This document shows positions 18,477 to 27,437 of a DNA stretch of 64,000 bases, piece after piece. Position 1 is the stretch's first letter; every line of letters starts with the position of its first letter. A program made the position numbers and the translations under genes. This DNA is from CAYQPF01 sp964419225 (GTDB lineage Bacteria; Cloacimonadota; Cloacimonadia; Cloacimonadales; CAYQPF01): positions 23,457 through 87,456 of the forward strand of contig CAYQPF010000006.1 in NCBI GenBank assembly GCA_964419225.1, given 5' to 3'. The notes under the pieces are model-generated. The model saw only the letters and a program-made list of their open reading frames with translations, had not been told where the DNA came from and did no database searches.

Positions 18477-20129
18477 CTACTGACCCCTGACTACTGATAC
18501 ATTATTCTGATTGATGATCTGGGAATCTGTTTTTTCGATAAATTCTGCCAGACTGGGGGCCGCTTTCTTTATATCCTGTAAAGTTGGGTTCTTGATATAA
18601 GAGTCTTTAGGTTTTTCTTTCAGAACAAATTCTGTAAAAACTCTGACTTTGAAATGGTTGGAAAATATAGTATTTATTATTTCCTGATTCTCTTTTAATT
18701 TCTGGAAGCTCAGATCAGAATCACAGCCAAACTTAACTTTATTATTCTGCAAATCCTCTATCTGACAATTCTGCAAATAGGAAGCTGCAAAAGCTTTTTC
18801 CTTTCTTAATTTTTCTATGAGTGCAGGCCAGCATTCTTTAACACTTTCCTGATTGAAAGGTAAAGCAGGTGCTGCTGCGTGTTCATGATGCTCCACATGA
18901 GAAACTGCAGGCTTATTGACTACTGGTTGTACGGGAACAGGTGCCTGTCGTACTTGTGACTCAGCAACATATACCTGACCCGGGGGCAAGGAACCGACTT
19001 TTTTTTCCAGATTAGTTAATTGGGACATCAAACTATCCAAAGATGTCATTTCCTCTATTTTTGAGACTTTGATCAAAGCCAGTTCTGTTAAAAGTATGGG
19101 ATTATTGGTATTTTTGATATCATTTTTTGTTTTAATAATGAAAGACATAATATAAATGATCGTATCTTCCTTAATGGTTCCGGCAACATCCAGCATAGCC
19201 ATTTTCTGGTTTTGGGGCAAATCTGAAACATTGACACCCACCTTTAACAAGAGCAGATTCCTGAGAAATTCCAGAAATCCGTTGAGCAATTCCTGAACAT
19301 CGTTACCTTTTTCCAAAAGCATATGAAAAGATTCTATCAGTTGAGCAGAGTTTTTATTGACGATACAGTCAGTAAACTCCACAAATATGTCTGTGGGTAC
19401 CATGCCAAAAATATTTAAAACCTTGTCAGCAGTTACTTCATTCCCGCAAAAAGAGATCACCTGATCCATGAGAGAAAGGGCATCCCGCATACCGCCATCG
19501 GCTTTCTTGGCGATAATGAACAAAGAATCTTCATCGTAGGTGAGGTTTTCACTTGCACCAATTTCTTCCAGCCGAGCCACAATTGCTTCTACCGGAATTC
19601 TTTTAAAATCATATCTTTGGCATCTGGAGATAATTGTGGGTATAACCTTATGAGGTTCAGTCGTAGCAAAGATAAAGATGACATTTTCCGGTGGTTCTTC
19701 CAGTGTTTTCAATAAAGCATTGAAAGCATTTTTGGAAAGCATGTGAACTTCATCTATGATATAGACTTTGTACTTGGATTTTGAAGTGGAGTACAGCAAT
19801 TCTTTCTGTAATTCTCTGATATCATCGACACCAGTATTTGAAGCACCGTCTATTTCTATAACATCATTCGAGTTACCCTGAGTGATTTCCACACAATTTT
19901 CGCAGATATTACAGGGATTTTCTTCATGGTCATTGAGGCAGTTGAGGGTTTTGGCAAATATTCTGGCCAGGGAAGTCTTCCCCACCCCGCGGGAACCGGT
20001 GAATAAATAAGCGTGAGCTATTCTGTTCAACTTGATGGCATTTCTTAAGACCTGGGTTATATGCTCTTGGGCATACACCTCATCGAAGGTCTGAGGACGG
20101 TATTTCCGGGCTAAAACTAAATATGACAT
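18477..20129 (-). CDS. dnaX: DNA polymerase III subunit gamma/tau
   Basis: The clamp-loader ATPase of the replisome. It has Walker A GSRGVGKTS (about 45-53), a four-cysteine zinc site (C-x8-C-x2-C-x2-C), the DEVH Walker B, the LLKTLEEPPENVIFIFATTE sensor region and the RCQRYDF arginine finger. A variable linker and a C-terminal tau region follow. The frame opens at 20147, but AGGGG is spaced for ATG 20129 (MSYLVLARKYRPQTFDEV), the usual start, giving 550 residues. An 8-A run at codons 375-377 could give a short gamma form (see findings). The usual ybaB-recR neighbours are absent. Confidence 0.96.
   Translation of the reverse strand: MSYLVLARKYRPQTFDEVYAQEHITQVLRNAIKLNRIAHAYLFTGSRGVGKTSLARIFAKTLNCLNDHEENPCNICENCVEITQGNSNDVIEIDGASNTGVDDIRELQKELLYSTSKSKYKVYIIDEVHMLSKNAFNALLKTLEEPPENVIFIFATTEPHKVIPTIISRCQRYDFKRIPVEAIVARLEEIGASENLTYDEDSLFIIAKKADGGMRDALSLMDQVISFCGNEVTADKVLNIFGMVPTDIFVEFTDCIVNKNSAQLIESFHMLLEKGNDVQELLNGFLEFLRNLLLLKVGVNVSDLPQNQKMAMLDVAGTIKEDTIIYIMSFIIKTKNDIKNTNNPILLTELALIKVSKIEEMTSLDSLMSQLTNLEKKVGSLPPGQVYVAESQVRQAPVPVQPVVNKPAVSHVEHHEHAAAPALPFNQESVKECWPALIEKLRKEKAFAASYLQNCQIEDLQNNKVKFGCDSDLSFQKLKENQEIINTIFSNHFKVRVFTEFVLKEKPKDSYIKNPTLQDIKKAAPSLAEFIEKTDSQIINQNNVSVVRGQ
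18974..19006 (-). promoter_or_regulatory. Candidate dnaX recoding site: A8 run plus stem-loop
   Basis: On the minus strand GAA AAA AAA G (A-run 19006-18999) is followed seven bases later by CCTTGCC, CCCG, GGTCAGG (18991-18974), a hairpin with one mismatch and one G-T pair. A -1 shift reads 12 more codons and stops at TGA 18963-18961. Confidence 0.5.
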
Positions 20130-20234
20130 ATTACCCCTATTATACAACTTTTTTCATTAAACTAAAATTACTGCTGTTTACAAATTTGTCAATTTATTTG
20201 ATTTTAGGGCAGGAAAATAAGGAGAAAGGGACCA

Positions 20235-20280
20235 TTATTAGTTATTAGTTGTTAGTTATTAGTTGTTAATTGTTAGTTAG
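20235..20280. repeat. AT-rich stuttering repeat
   Basis: TTAGTTATTAGTTG words repeat with a period of about 7 between dnaX and the GLUG protein gene. It has no coding content. Confidence 0.55.
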
Positions 20281-20329
20281 AGAAGCTGGTGGGAAATTGG
20301 CAATTGAGAATTGACACTGAACGCTAGTC

Positions 20330-21757
20330 CTATTTGAGGAGAATGGCTTTTTTGGTTTGAATAAGATTATTAGCCTGAATTTGAATGAAATAGATTCCTG
20401 AAGGGGAATGCTGTCCATCCCAGCAAACAGTTTGCTCTCCCCTATCCTGGAAGGAATTCAGCAGAGATTTAATTTTTTGACCTTTAGCGTTGTAAACAGT
20501 TATTTGCACATTAGTTGCCTTATCCAGATAATAATTGATTGTAGTCGCAGGATTAAAGGGGTTGGGATAGATTTTAAGATTTGTGGGATTTTTATTGATT
20601 GCCTGGTCATGATTTGATACCGGGGGAATATTGATTAAATAGGGATATCCGTTATTGATGATCTGAGTTTGATCTATCTGCCAGGTGGTTGAAAAATCCC
20701 AATTTTGGTAATTTGCGGCATCTTTCATTTGGGCATTTGACAACCCGTCGCCCGCAGCAGAATTTGCCTGACCTGAAGTATCCATATCCCAATAAGAGTA
20801 TTGAGTGTAAGCAGAATTAATTTCCGATCCAATTAATCCACCGACATTATCACCCAGCGAAATGACGAGTCCACAGGAATACGAGTAAAACATGGAACTT
20901 CCATCCTGTTCTCCGACCAGTCCTCCCGTATTATTATTACCATTGATAAAGCTGGAAGAATAACAATTATAAACTTGGCAACTCAGGGTTTGACTGCCAA
21001 CCAAACCACCGATACCGGTAAGTGATCCGGTAACATTACCAGTAGAATAGGATTCCAAGACATCACAGTTATCTATCTGTCGGCCAATGAGACCACCGAC
21101 ATTATACTGACCGGTCACATTTCCCTGAGCAAAACTTTTGGTCACAGTGGAAGAATAGTTTTGACCTCCGAGTAATCCACCGATATCCTCGTTCCCTGAG
21201 ATGACAGCAGATGAGGAGCATTGGTTAATGACACTGCCACTTTCCTGAATTCCGACCAACCCGGCTACACTGCCAATACCATGAATGATACCGTTTGAAT
21301 GACAGTTTGTGACATGGCAGTTATAGAGTTGATAACCGACCAAAGCTGCGACATAAGTTGCAGCATTAATATTGACGTTTTCAAAAACAAGGTTTTCAAA
21401 TGTAGCTTGCATAGCAACCCCAAATAAGCCTACATAAACAAGATTTGGGTTATTAATATAGAGATTATTTATGGAATAATTGGCTCCATTAAAATGACCC
21501 TGAAAGCGATAAGAAAAGTCACCAATGGGAATCCAACCGGCATCGGTATTAAAGGGAGCAGTGTTCAGGTCTATATCATTAATCAGGATGAAATGCTTAG
21601 AAGCATGAGAAGAGCCCAGGTAATTCCTGACGAGATCCAATTGTTGAGGAGTAGAGATTTGCCAGGGGTCATTAGATGTACCGGAACCACCGGCAAATTG
21701 TGCACAAAGGGGTAAAAGAGAGAGCAATAAGATAGTTAGAATCAGATAAAATTTCAT
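20330..21757 (-). CDS. Secreted GLUG-repeat protein with T9SS sorting domain
   Basis: A signal peptide (KFYLILTILLLSLLPLCAQ) leads into the opening GGSGTSNDPWQISTPQQLDLVRNYL, common before GLUG regions. Seven or so GLUG-type turns follow (GGLLGGQNYSS, GGLIGRQ, GGLVGSQ, GGLVGEQ, GGLIGSE), which suggest a right-handed parallel beta-helix. The sorting module (IYPNPFNPATTINY, ending GIYFIQIQ and KKAILLK) closes the 475 residues. AGGAGGTG precedes the ATG. GLUG repeats occur in bacterial surface adhesins and peptidases; no catalytic domain is visible. The palindrome at 21792-21805 lies in its promoter region. Confidence 0.85.
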   Translation of the reverse strand: MKFYLILTILLLSLLPLCAQFAGGSGTSNDPWQISTPQQLDLVRNYLGSSHASKHFILINDIDLNTAPFNTDAGWIPIGDFSYRFQGHFNGANYSINNLYINNPNLVYVGLFGVAMQATFENLVFENVNINAATYVAALVGYQLYNCHVTNCHSNGIIHGIGSVAGLVGIQESGSVINQCSSSAVISGNEDIGGLLGGQNYSSTVTKSFAQGNVTGQYNVGGLIGRQIDNCDVLESYSTGNVTGSLTGIGGLVGSQTLSCQVYNCYSSSFINGNNNTGGLVGEQDGSSMFYSYSCGLVISLGDNVGGLIGSEINSAYTQYSYWDMDTSGQANSAAGDGLSNAQMKDAANYQNWDFSTTWQIDQTQIINNGYPYLINIPPVSNHDQAINKNPTNLKIYPNPFNPATTINYYLDKATNVQITVYNAKGQKIKSLLNSFQDRGEQTVCWDGQHSPSGIYFIQIQANNLIQTKKAILLK

Positions 21758-21791
21758 AATACACCTCCTGGATCAATGGCCTTTATTATTA

Positions 21792-21805
21792 TGTAACTAG
21801 TTACA
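21792..21805. promoter_or_regulatory. Perfect palindrome TGTAACTAGTTACA upstream of the GLUG gene
   Basis: This 14-base perfect palindrome lies 35-48 bases before the GLUG start, just downstream of a TTGACT hexamer (21826-21821, minus). Related GTAAC/GTTAC arms occur before the S41-MarR operon (43943-43954), and a rearranged form GTTACTAGTAAC occurs at 13537-13548. It is a candidate operator. Confidence 0.4.
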
Positions 21806-21850
21806 CGAAAGTAATAAAAGAGTCAAGTATTTTGTTGGAAAAATGAAATG

Positions 21851-21898
21851 AGAGACGCTTAATAGAACGCGGATTAACGCGGGAAACGCGGATAAGCA
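21851..21898. repeat. 48-base direct repeat, copy 1
   Basis: It runs from GAGACGCTTAATAGAACGCG to GATAAGCA. It is nearly identical (one or two differences) to 26261-26308 in the same orientation. Each copy is itself built from AACGCGG words. Confidence 0.75.
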
Positions 21899-21927
21899 AG
21901 GATTTTTTTTTCAAAAAGTCTAAACAA

Positions 21928-21952
21928 AGCAGACAGGTTGAGCCTGTCTGCT
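21928..21952 (-). terminator. Terminator of the chemoreceptor gene
   Basis: AGCAGACAGG, a 5-base loop and CCTGTCTGCT form a perfect 10-pair stem just after the chemoreceptor stop. On the minus strand it is followed by TTGTTT, a modest U-rich tail. Confidence 0.75.
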
Positions 21953-21968
21953 TTTAAATCACTTAGTT

Positions 21969-24278
21969 TTAGACTTTAAACTGTTTTACCAGGTCGTAGA
22001 TCGAGGTAGAGATCTTATTAAGTTGTTCTGCTGAAATTTGGTTAATTTCGGCATTCGAGGCAGTGGAATTAGCGGCATCTGCAATATGGGACATAGTTTT
22101 GGAAATCTCATAGATACCTGAACTGATTTCCTGAGTAGAGCGGGAAATGTCTTTTACACCAATATTAATATCGTTGATATTATCTGCGACTTTAGCTGAC
22201 TGGCTAGCTGCAGAGGAAGTTTCCTTGGCAATTTCATTAACACCGGTATTTGCTTCTTTAGTATTTTGGGAAACATCGTTAGCAAGAGCAGAATTTTCTT
22301 TGGCGTATTTTTTAACTTTATCAGATTCCTCAACAACATTGCGAATGGAAATAGCAATTTTAGAGATAGTATCAGCCTGGGTATTAATACTTTGAGCGAT
22401 ATTCCCATTGATTAAATTGAGTTCATTAATGGTTGTGGATATTGTTTGGATGGAGTTAAAGGAAAGGTTAGTTGATGTCTGGACAGTATCAATTTGGACA
22501 GCGATTCTTTCGGTAGCTTCAGAGGTTTGTTTAGCGAGTTCTTTAACTTCGTTAGCAACGACAGCGAAGCCTTTTCCTGCTTCACCGGCACTGGCAGCTT
22601 CGATAGTGGCATTAAGAGCAAGCATGTTTGTCTGATTGGCAATGGCATTAATAACTTTAACAACTTTGCCGATTTCCTGAGCAGCGGTTTGAAGTTCGGA
22701 CATGAGTTTAAAAGTTGCATTAGCCTGGTCATTTGCTTTGAGAGATATTTCATTAGCTTTATTAGTGTTTTTGGAGATTTCGTTGATATTGGTGCTGATC
22801 AGTTCTATAGAGTCAGCAGTATGGTCAATCATATCAGAGACTTTATTAAGGCCTGTCTGTGTACCCAGAGTATTTGATTCGAGTTTTTGAATAAGTTGGG
22901 AAACCTGGAAGACATTTGCGGCCATTTCTTCAGAGGCAGAGGCCACAGTATTCATATTATTGGACATATTCAGAGCAGCGGAGTTGATAATTTCAATATT
23001 AGTAGAAGTCTGTTCGACGGAAGCAGCAATATTATGGGAATTGGAAGATACTTCTTCAGTAGCAGCGGAGGCAACTTGAGATTCCTGATTCAGTTCGATA
23101 GCGAGTTTGGTAAGATCATTTGTAGTTTTATAGACTGATTCCGTAGTTTGGTAGAGGTTAGTGGATTGTTTTTTAATTTCGACAACGAGGTTCCTGATTT
23201 TTTCGACGAATTCATTAAAGGAATGAGTGAGGTCGGAGAATTCATCATCGGAGTCAATTTCTACTTTTTGAGTTAAATCCCCTTCACCTTGGGCGATTTC
23301 GAGGAGTCTGTTGTTGATTTTTTGGAGGGGGTTGAGCACAATTGACTTAGTTAATTTAAGGATAATCACAGCAGACACGACAGCTGAAGCGAGAATAGAA
23401 ACAAGGATAATAAAGAATAACCCAATGAGAGAGCCGGTGAAATCGCTGGTTTTAACATTGGCTAAAATCCAGGAATCCTGATACTGACGGTAAAAAGAAA
23501 TATATTTTTTGCCTTTATTTTTGAAGGATAATTCTTGTTTGTCGGCAGATAATTTTGCAATATCAATACCTATTTCGGAAGATTGTTTTCCGATAAGAGA
23601 AGTATCGGGATGTGCCAGAATTTTACCTTCCTTATTGAGGATAACACCGAAGCCGTTTTCGCCGATTTTTTTCGCCTGAATAACTTTAATAATATCAGAA
23701 GTTTCGATAAGAGTTTGGAGTTCTTTAGGAGCTACACCGATTTGAACGATACCTGGTTTATCTTTGCGGGGTACGCTAATATACTGGAAAAGAACTTTAT
23801 CAACACCTCTGGGAGAAGGATCCTGTGCCAGTTCGAAGGAATTATCAGCAAGCATAGGGATGAAGGGTTTGGTTTGTTCAGTAGTATTAAAGTCAAAGCC
23901 AAAGAATCCGGGGACATTTCCCCAGCGGAGTACACCGGCTTCATCAGTAACATGGAGTTCATCGACTCCGATAGTTTTGGCTAAATCAATCATATTTTCA
24001 GTAGAAGTAATACCAGGGTTTTGCTTGATAATAAATGAAACTGCTCTGGTAACACGGAGGTAGTTTTTCTTTGAAGCTTCTTTGAGGAGGTTAATTGCTT
24101 CGCTGGATGTTCCCATTTGGGTAGTAAGTTCATTTAAGGCAGACACACCCTGATCTTTCATCATTTTGTTGATAATAGCTCTTTGCTGGGTAAAGGCGAT
24201 AAAAGAAGGAATACAGATACCCAGAATCAGAATAAGCATCAAAGGTTTAATAAGCTTAGCAGAAATGGAAACTTTCAT
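21969..24278 (-). CDS. Methyl-accepting chemotaxis protein with Cache-type sensor
   Basis: An inner-membrane receptor that signals to CheA/CheW. It has membrane span 1 at about 10-28 ([21 protein letters not shown]), a periplasmic Cache-like ligand domain (about 30-285, with GVLRWG and [21 protein letters not shown]), membrane span 2 at about 290-315, HAMP, and a long signalling coiled coil. The hairpin tip [19 protein letters not shown] is intact. Translation should start at 24278 ([11 protein letters not shown]) behind GGAGGT, not at the longer 24305. No che genes are in the window. The gene is monocistronic with its own terminator. Confidence 0.95.
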   Translation of the reverse strand: MKVSISAKLIKPLMLILILGICIPSFIAFTQQRAIINKMMKDQGVSALNELTTQMGTSSEAINLLKEASKKNYLRVTRAVSFIIKQNPGITSTENMIDLAKTIGVDELHVTDEAGVLRWGNVPGFFGFDFNTTEQTKPFIPMLADNSFELAQDPSPRGVDKVLFQYISVPRKDKPGIVQIGVAPKELQTLIETSDIIKVIQAKKIGENGFGVILNKEGKILAHPDTSLIGKQSSEIGIDIAKLSADKQELSFKNKGKKYISFYRQYQDSWILANVKTSDFTGSLIGLFFIILVSILASAVVSAVIILKLTKSIVLNPLQKINNRLLEIAQGEGDLTQKVEIDSDDEFSDLTHSFNEFVEKIRNLVVEIKKQSTNLYQTTESVYKTTNDLTKLAIELNQESQVASAATEEVSSNSHNIAASVEQTSTNIEIINSAALNMSNNMNTVASASEEMAANVFQVSQLIQKLESNTLGTQTGLNKVSDMIDHTADSIELISTNINEISKNTNKANEISLKANDQANATFKLMSELQTAAQEIGKVVKVINAIANQTNMLALNATIEAASAGEAGKGFAVVANEVKELAKQTSEATERIAVQIDTVQTSTNLSFNSIQTISTTINELNLINGNIAQSINTQADTISKIAISIRNVVEESDKVKKYAKENSALANDVSQNTKEANTGVNEIAKETSSAASQSAKVADNINDINIGVKDISRSTQEISSGIYEISKTMSHIADAANSTASNAEINQISAEQLNKISTSIYDLVKQFKV

Positions 24279-24374
24279 AGAGACCTCCAAACATAATTTA
24301 TTCAATACTTAAATTTACTTTATTAGGTTCTCTATGTCAAGCACAATTTGGGCACATTTCTTTGGGGTAAATTT

Positions 24375-24413
24375 ACACTGACTAACACTGACTTACACTG
24401 ACAGACACAGACA
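24375..24413. repeat. 10-base tandem microrepeat
   Basis: Four exact-period 10-base units beginning ACACTGACT (the fourth degenerates to ACACAGACAA), in the 150-base gap between the chemoreceptor and radical SAM genes. Confidence 0.75.
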
Positions 24414-24455
24414 AGAGAAGAGAATTGAAAGTAAAGTCAGACAGACTTATAGGTA

Positions 24456-25937
24456 TCACTCGATTCCATGAAACTCCAGAATTTTGCGGAAGTGGTAGCC
24501 ATAGATCGCATAAGTAATAGTTTCAGGGAATAATCTGGGATGGAAGAAAACCGACCAGAAGAAAAGTTTCCAGTAATAGATGCGTTCTTTACCGAAGATC
24601 CCCAAGATAATGATAGATTTGAAGAGAGCACCGACATCGCACCAGGTCAGTCTTGGGGTATTCTTTTTTACATATCCTTTCAAACTTTCTTTGACACGTG
24701 CGTAGTAGAATTTGGGGGTGTAGATGTCTTTCAAGATATCTTTATAACCTTTGAGGAGAATATCAAGATTCATTTTGGGGATAAAGTTCATAGAGAAATC
24801 GGTATTATCACCGGACATATTGTTATTCAGACGGCCTTCGGTTTCCATTTTAGCGTAGAGTTTAGTACCCTGGGGAGCATTGAGGAGACCAACCATGGCT
24901 GTAATGATTCCACTATCCTTGATAAAAGTTGATAATTTTTTAAAAATTGTGGGCGGATCATTGTCAAAGCCAACGATGAATCCACCCTGAACACTAAGAC
25001 CACTTTGTTGTATAGTCTTGATTGAGTCGATGAGGTTTCTGTTTTCGTTGATATATTTATTACATTCTGTCAGGCTATCGGGGTTGGGTGATTCGATCCC
25101 GATAAAGATATTATAGAAACCGGCATCTACGAGGAGGTGCATTAATTCTGGATCATCTGCCAGATTAATTGAGCCTTCTGTGGAGAATAAAAAAGGATTT
25201 TTGCGGAATTTCATCCAGGCTATCAAAGCCGGAAGGATTTCAGTTTTAAGTTTTTGTTTGTTCCCAATGAAATTATCATCCACGAAGAAAACTCTTCCTC
25301 TCCATCCGGAATTATAGAGACTGTCCAATTCCAGAAGAAGCTGGTCTTTGTTTTTGGTTCTGGTTTTTGAGCCAAACAGGACAGTAATATTACAAAAACT
25401 GCAGGCAAAAGGGCAACCGCGGGAATATTGGAGATTCATAGTCACATAATGTTTGAAGTTGATCAGGCTCCACATTGGAAGGGGAGAATCAGCCAGATCA
25501 GCCCAAGCATCCGATTTATAGATATGTTTAGGTTGTCCGATTTGAAGGTCATTGAGAAATTGTGGAAGAGTAATTTCCGCTTCATTGAGGATCAGGTGAT
25601 CGATGTCAGCAAATTCTTCGGAGCGTGAAGTAAATAAAGGACCGCCGGCGACAATTTTTTTATGATGTTTTTTGCAGAGAGAAATGATGGATTTTACAGA
25701 TTCAATTTGGATAGACATGGCACTTAGAAAGATATAATCAGCCCAAAGCAGATCTTTTTCTTTTAATTTGGATGTATTAAGATCAACTAATTTCTTTTCC
25801 CATTCCTTTGGAAGCATTGAGGCAACGGTCAGTAGGCCCAGAGGTGGATCGCTGGCTTTTTTGGATACGAAGCGTATGGCATATCTAAAATTCCAGAAGG
25901 TATCAGGGCAACGGGGATAGAGCATGAGCACTTTCAC
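24456..25937 (-). CDS. B12-binding radical SAM protein
   Basis: A complete 493-residue paralogue of the gene at 1-1426. The N-terminal cobalamin-binding-like domain (MKVLMLYPRCPDTFW, AGGPLFTSR, NEAEITLPQFL) is followed by the radical-SAM cluster C-x3-C-x2-C in RGCPFACSFCNITVLFG (about 170-186). A TIM-barrel follows (VFFVDDNFIGNK, FIGIESPNPDSL, QGGFIVGFDND), then a DUF4070-like C-terminus. These enzymes use 5'-deoxyadenosyl radical chemistry and often cobalamin; the substrate is unknown. The two copies share the DPPLGLLTVA / YPPLGLLTVA block. A gene-free 784-base stretch lies upstream. Confidence 0.93.
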   Translation of the reverse strand: MKVLMLYPRCPDTFWNFRYAIRFVSKKASDPPLGLLTVASMLPKEWEKKLVDLNTSKLKEKDLLWADYIFLSAMSIQIESVKSIISLCKKHHKKIVAGGPLFTSRSEEFADIDHLILNEAEITLPQFLNDLQIGQPKHIYKSDAWADLADSPLPMWSLINFKHYVTMNLQYSRGCPFACSFCNITVLFGSKTRTKNKDQLLLELDSLYNSGWRGRVFFVDDNFIGNKQKLKTEILPALIAWMKFRKNPFLFSTEGSINLADDPELMHLLVDAGFYNIFIGIESPNPDSLTECNKYINENRNLIDSIKTIQQSGLSVQGGFIVGFDNDPPTIFKKLSTFIKDSGIITAMVGLLNAPQGTKLYAKMETEGRLNNNMSGDNTDFSMNFIPKMNLDILLKGYKDILKDIYTPKFYYARVKESLKGYVKKNTPRLTWCDVGALFKSIIILGIFGKERIYYWKLFFWSVFFHPRLFPETITYAIYGYHFRKILEFHGIE

Positions 25938-25959
25938 TTTATTCTCCTTTTTTTTATTG

Positions 25960-26131
25960 TTAAACCCAACTTATGCAGTAGCTAAACAGCGTCTAAGCGA
26001 ATCTTTTGTGTTCAGATGACTTACGAGATTTGCTCGAAATATTTGCGAATATGCCATCGCAAATCTGTAATCCACTGTTCCACAAAATTTTGTGCTTATA
26101 CATCTGTCATCTACTGCATAAGTCGGGTTAA
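25960..26131. repeat. 172-base element bounded by 21-22-base inverted repeats
   Basis: The left arm TTAAACCCAACTTATGCAGTAG (25960-25981, given here only as a boundary word) matches the reverse complement of 26111-26131 except for one base and one indel. The interior has no open frame. Solo end-like copies lie at 27363-27384 and 44085-44105. It has the appearance of a MITE without visible transposase. Confidence 0.55.
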
Positions 26132-26260
26132 AGAAAACTTCGCAAAAGAGCGGTTAAAAAGCTACCCTCAGGAAGAACATAATACCACATAATTCGGGTT
26201 AGACATAATTTCAATTTAATGATAATATAGTTAATTCAGGAGAAACAGCAAGGGAAATAA

Positions 26261-26308
26261 GAGACGCTTAATAGAACGCGGATTAACGCGGGAAACGCAG
26301 ATAAGCAC
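26261..26308. repeat. 48-base direct repeat, copy 2
   Basis: Same sequence and orientation as 21851-21898, here with GCAGATAAGCA near the end instead of GCGGATAAGCA. Confidence 0.75.
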
Positions 26309-26407
26309 AGGTTTTGTTTATTTAATGATTCTACTCCAAAAACCCTAAATTACCACAAAAAAGCACAAAAGTGTTCTAATTCATATTAAAATAACTCATC
26401 CCCCCAA

Positions 26408-26434
26408 CCCCCTTCCCTTACAAAGGGAAGGGGG
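26408..26434. repeat. 12-pair GC-rich hairpin
   Basis: CCCCCTTCCCTT, ACA, AAGGGAAGGGGG: a perfect stem with a 3-base loop and no T-run. It is similar in character to the hairpins at 1473 and 18394. Confidence 0.6.
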
Positions 26435-26721
26435 AGTTTATTGGTTGGTATATAACAATTAATGGCTTCATTTTTTATATATTATTATTTGATAAAAAAT
26501 TAGATAAGATGTCAGTATTATTACCATTAAAATGCAACTATTGTTTTGTGACAGTTTCTAAGCAGATTCATTGGATTTAAGGGCTTCAAGTCATAAAGAA
26601 GTCCCTAAAAAGGCAGAAAGTAAATTTGAGATTAACAACATGTGGTTTTTTAAGCAGACTCAAAAATATTTTCCTTGCTAAATTTGGGGTAAGTTAAAGA
26701 GTAGAAAAAAAAGGAGTAACA

Positions 26722-27243
26722 ATGAACTATCAAGAGACAAGTTTAGCACTTACAAAAACAGACTGGGAGGATATCTGTCCTTTCGATGAATATAGAATAG
26801 TAAGCCCGGCCCAACTGCCGGCAATTTTTCCTGGCCCTTTAGCAGAAGGCTTAACGAAGTATTTAGTAGCCAATACCGGGAATTCGGATATTTCCTTGTT
26901 TATTGTACAGACCTACAAGCAAAATAAAGATAAAGGAACAGAGGAAATAGGATCTCTTCAGTATATTTCGATCCATAATAAACAGAATTCTACTTCCTTC
27001 GAAGGTTTTACTGAGCAAACATTTTATCCTAACAGACCTTTCAGTGCAGCGTTTATAAGCGGAACTTTTGCTCAGGAAACAGCTACAATCAATTTGATAT
27101 TTCCCTTTTCAGTACCTATCAGTGGTGGAACATTAGAAAACCTGAAGAAACTCAGATTAAACAAGAGTGTTGAATTCTCTTATAGTTTTTCGTTTGCAGA
27201 AGACATCAGCAGGAATGTGATATTAAGCGTTCCAAAGAGTTAA
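26722..27243 (+). CDS. Hypothetical protein, lone plus-strand gene
   Basis: A 173-residue protein I do not recognise. AGGAG sits six bases before the ATG. No signal peptide or membrane span is present. The C-terminal two thirds alternate polar and hydrophobic residues (SLFIVQTYKQN, SLQYISIHNKQ, ATINLIFPFSVP, VEFSYSFSFAED), which suggests a single beta-sandwich domain. It is flanked on both sides by repeat-rich non-coding DNA and by minus-strand genes, so it is its own transcription unit. Codon use resembles its neighbours. Confidence 0.65.
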   Translation: MNYQETSLALTKTDWEDICPFDEYRIVSPAQLPAIFPGPLAEGLTKYLVANTGNSDISLFIVQTYKQNKDKGTEEIGSLQYISIHNKQNSTSFEGFTEQTFYPNRPFSAAFISGTFAQETATINLIFPFSVPISGGTLENLKKLRLNKSVEFSYSFSFAEDISRNVILSVPKS

Positions 27244-27362
27244 GAAATAAGACAATATTTGATTTCAGATCTGATAGGTGTCTAGTAGGAAGCTAAAGAG
27301 CAGCTAGAGAGAAGAGGGTTAACAACTATTAATTCTTAAATATTAATTATAAATGAGAGAAG

Positions 27363-27384
27363 TTAAACCCGCATATTGCAGTAG
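27363..27384. repeat. Solo end of the 172-base element
   Basis: TTAAACCCGCATATTGCAGTAG-type word, close to the left arm at 25960-25981. No partner arm is visible nearby. Confidence 0.45.
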
Positions 27385-27398
27385 AAGCTAGGGACACG

Positions 27399-27425
27399 AT
27401 GGACTAAATGGACTTAATGGACTTA
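27399..27425. repeat. 9-base tandem microrepeat
   Basis: Three units: ATGGACTAA, ATGGACTTA, ATGGACTTA. Confidence 0.75.
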
Positions 27426-27437
27426 ATAGAAGTTTGA

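Larger units (their letters stand above)
25938..26721. other. Gene-free stretch rich in non-coding repeats
   Basis: No supported gene. It holds a 172-base inverted-repeat element (25960-26131), the second 48-base direct repeat (26261-26308), a 12-pair GC-rich hairpin (26408-26434) and an AT-rich leader before the gene at 26722. Confidence 0.7.

Noticed and set aside
22408..22877. Several overlapping frames opposite the chemoreceptor gene
   Set aside because: They are antisense shadows of a repetitive, heptad-biased coding sequence with no ribosome sites of their own.
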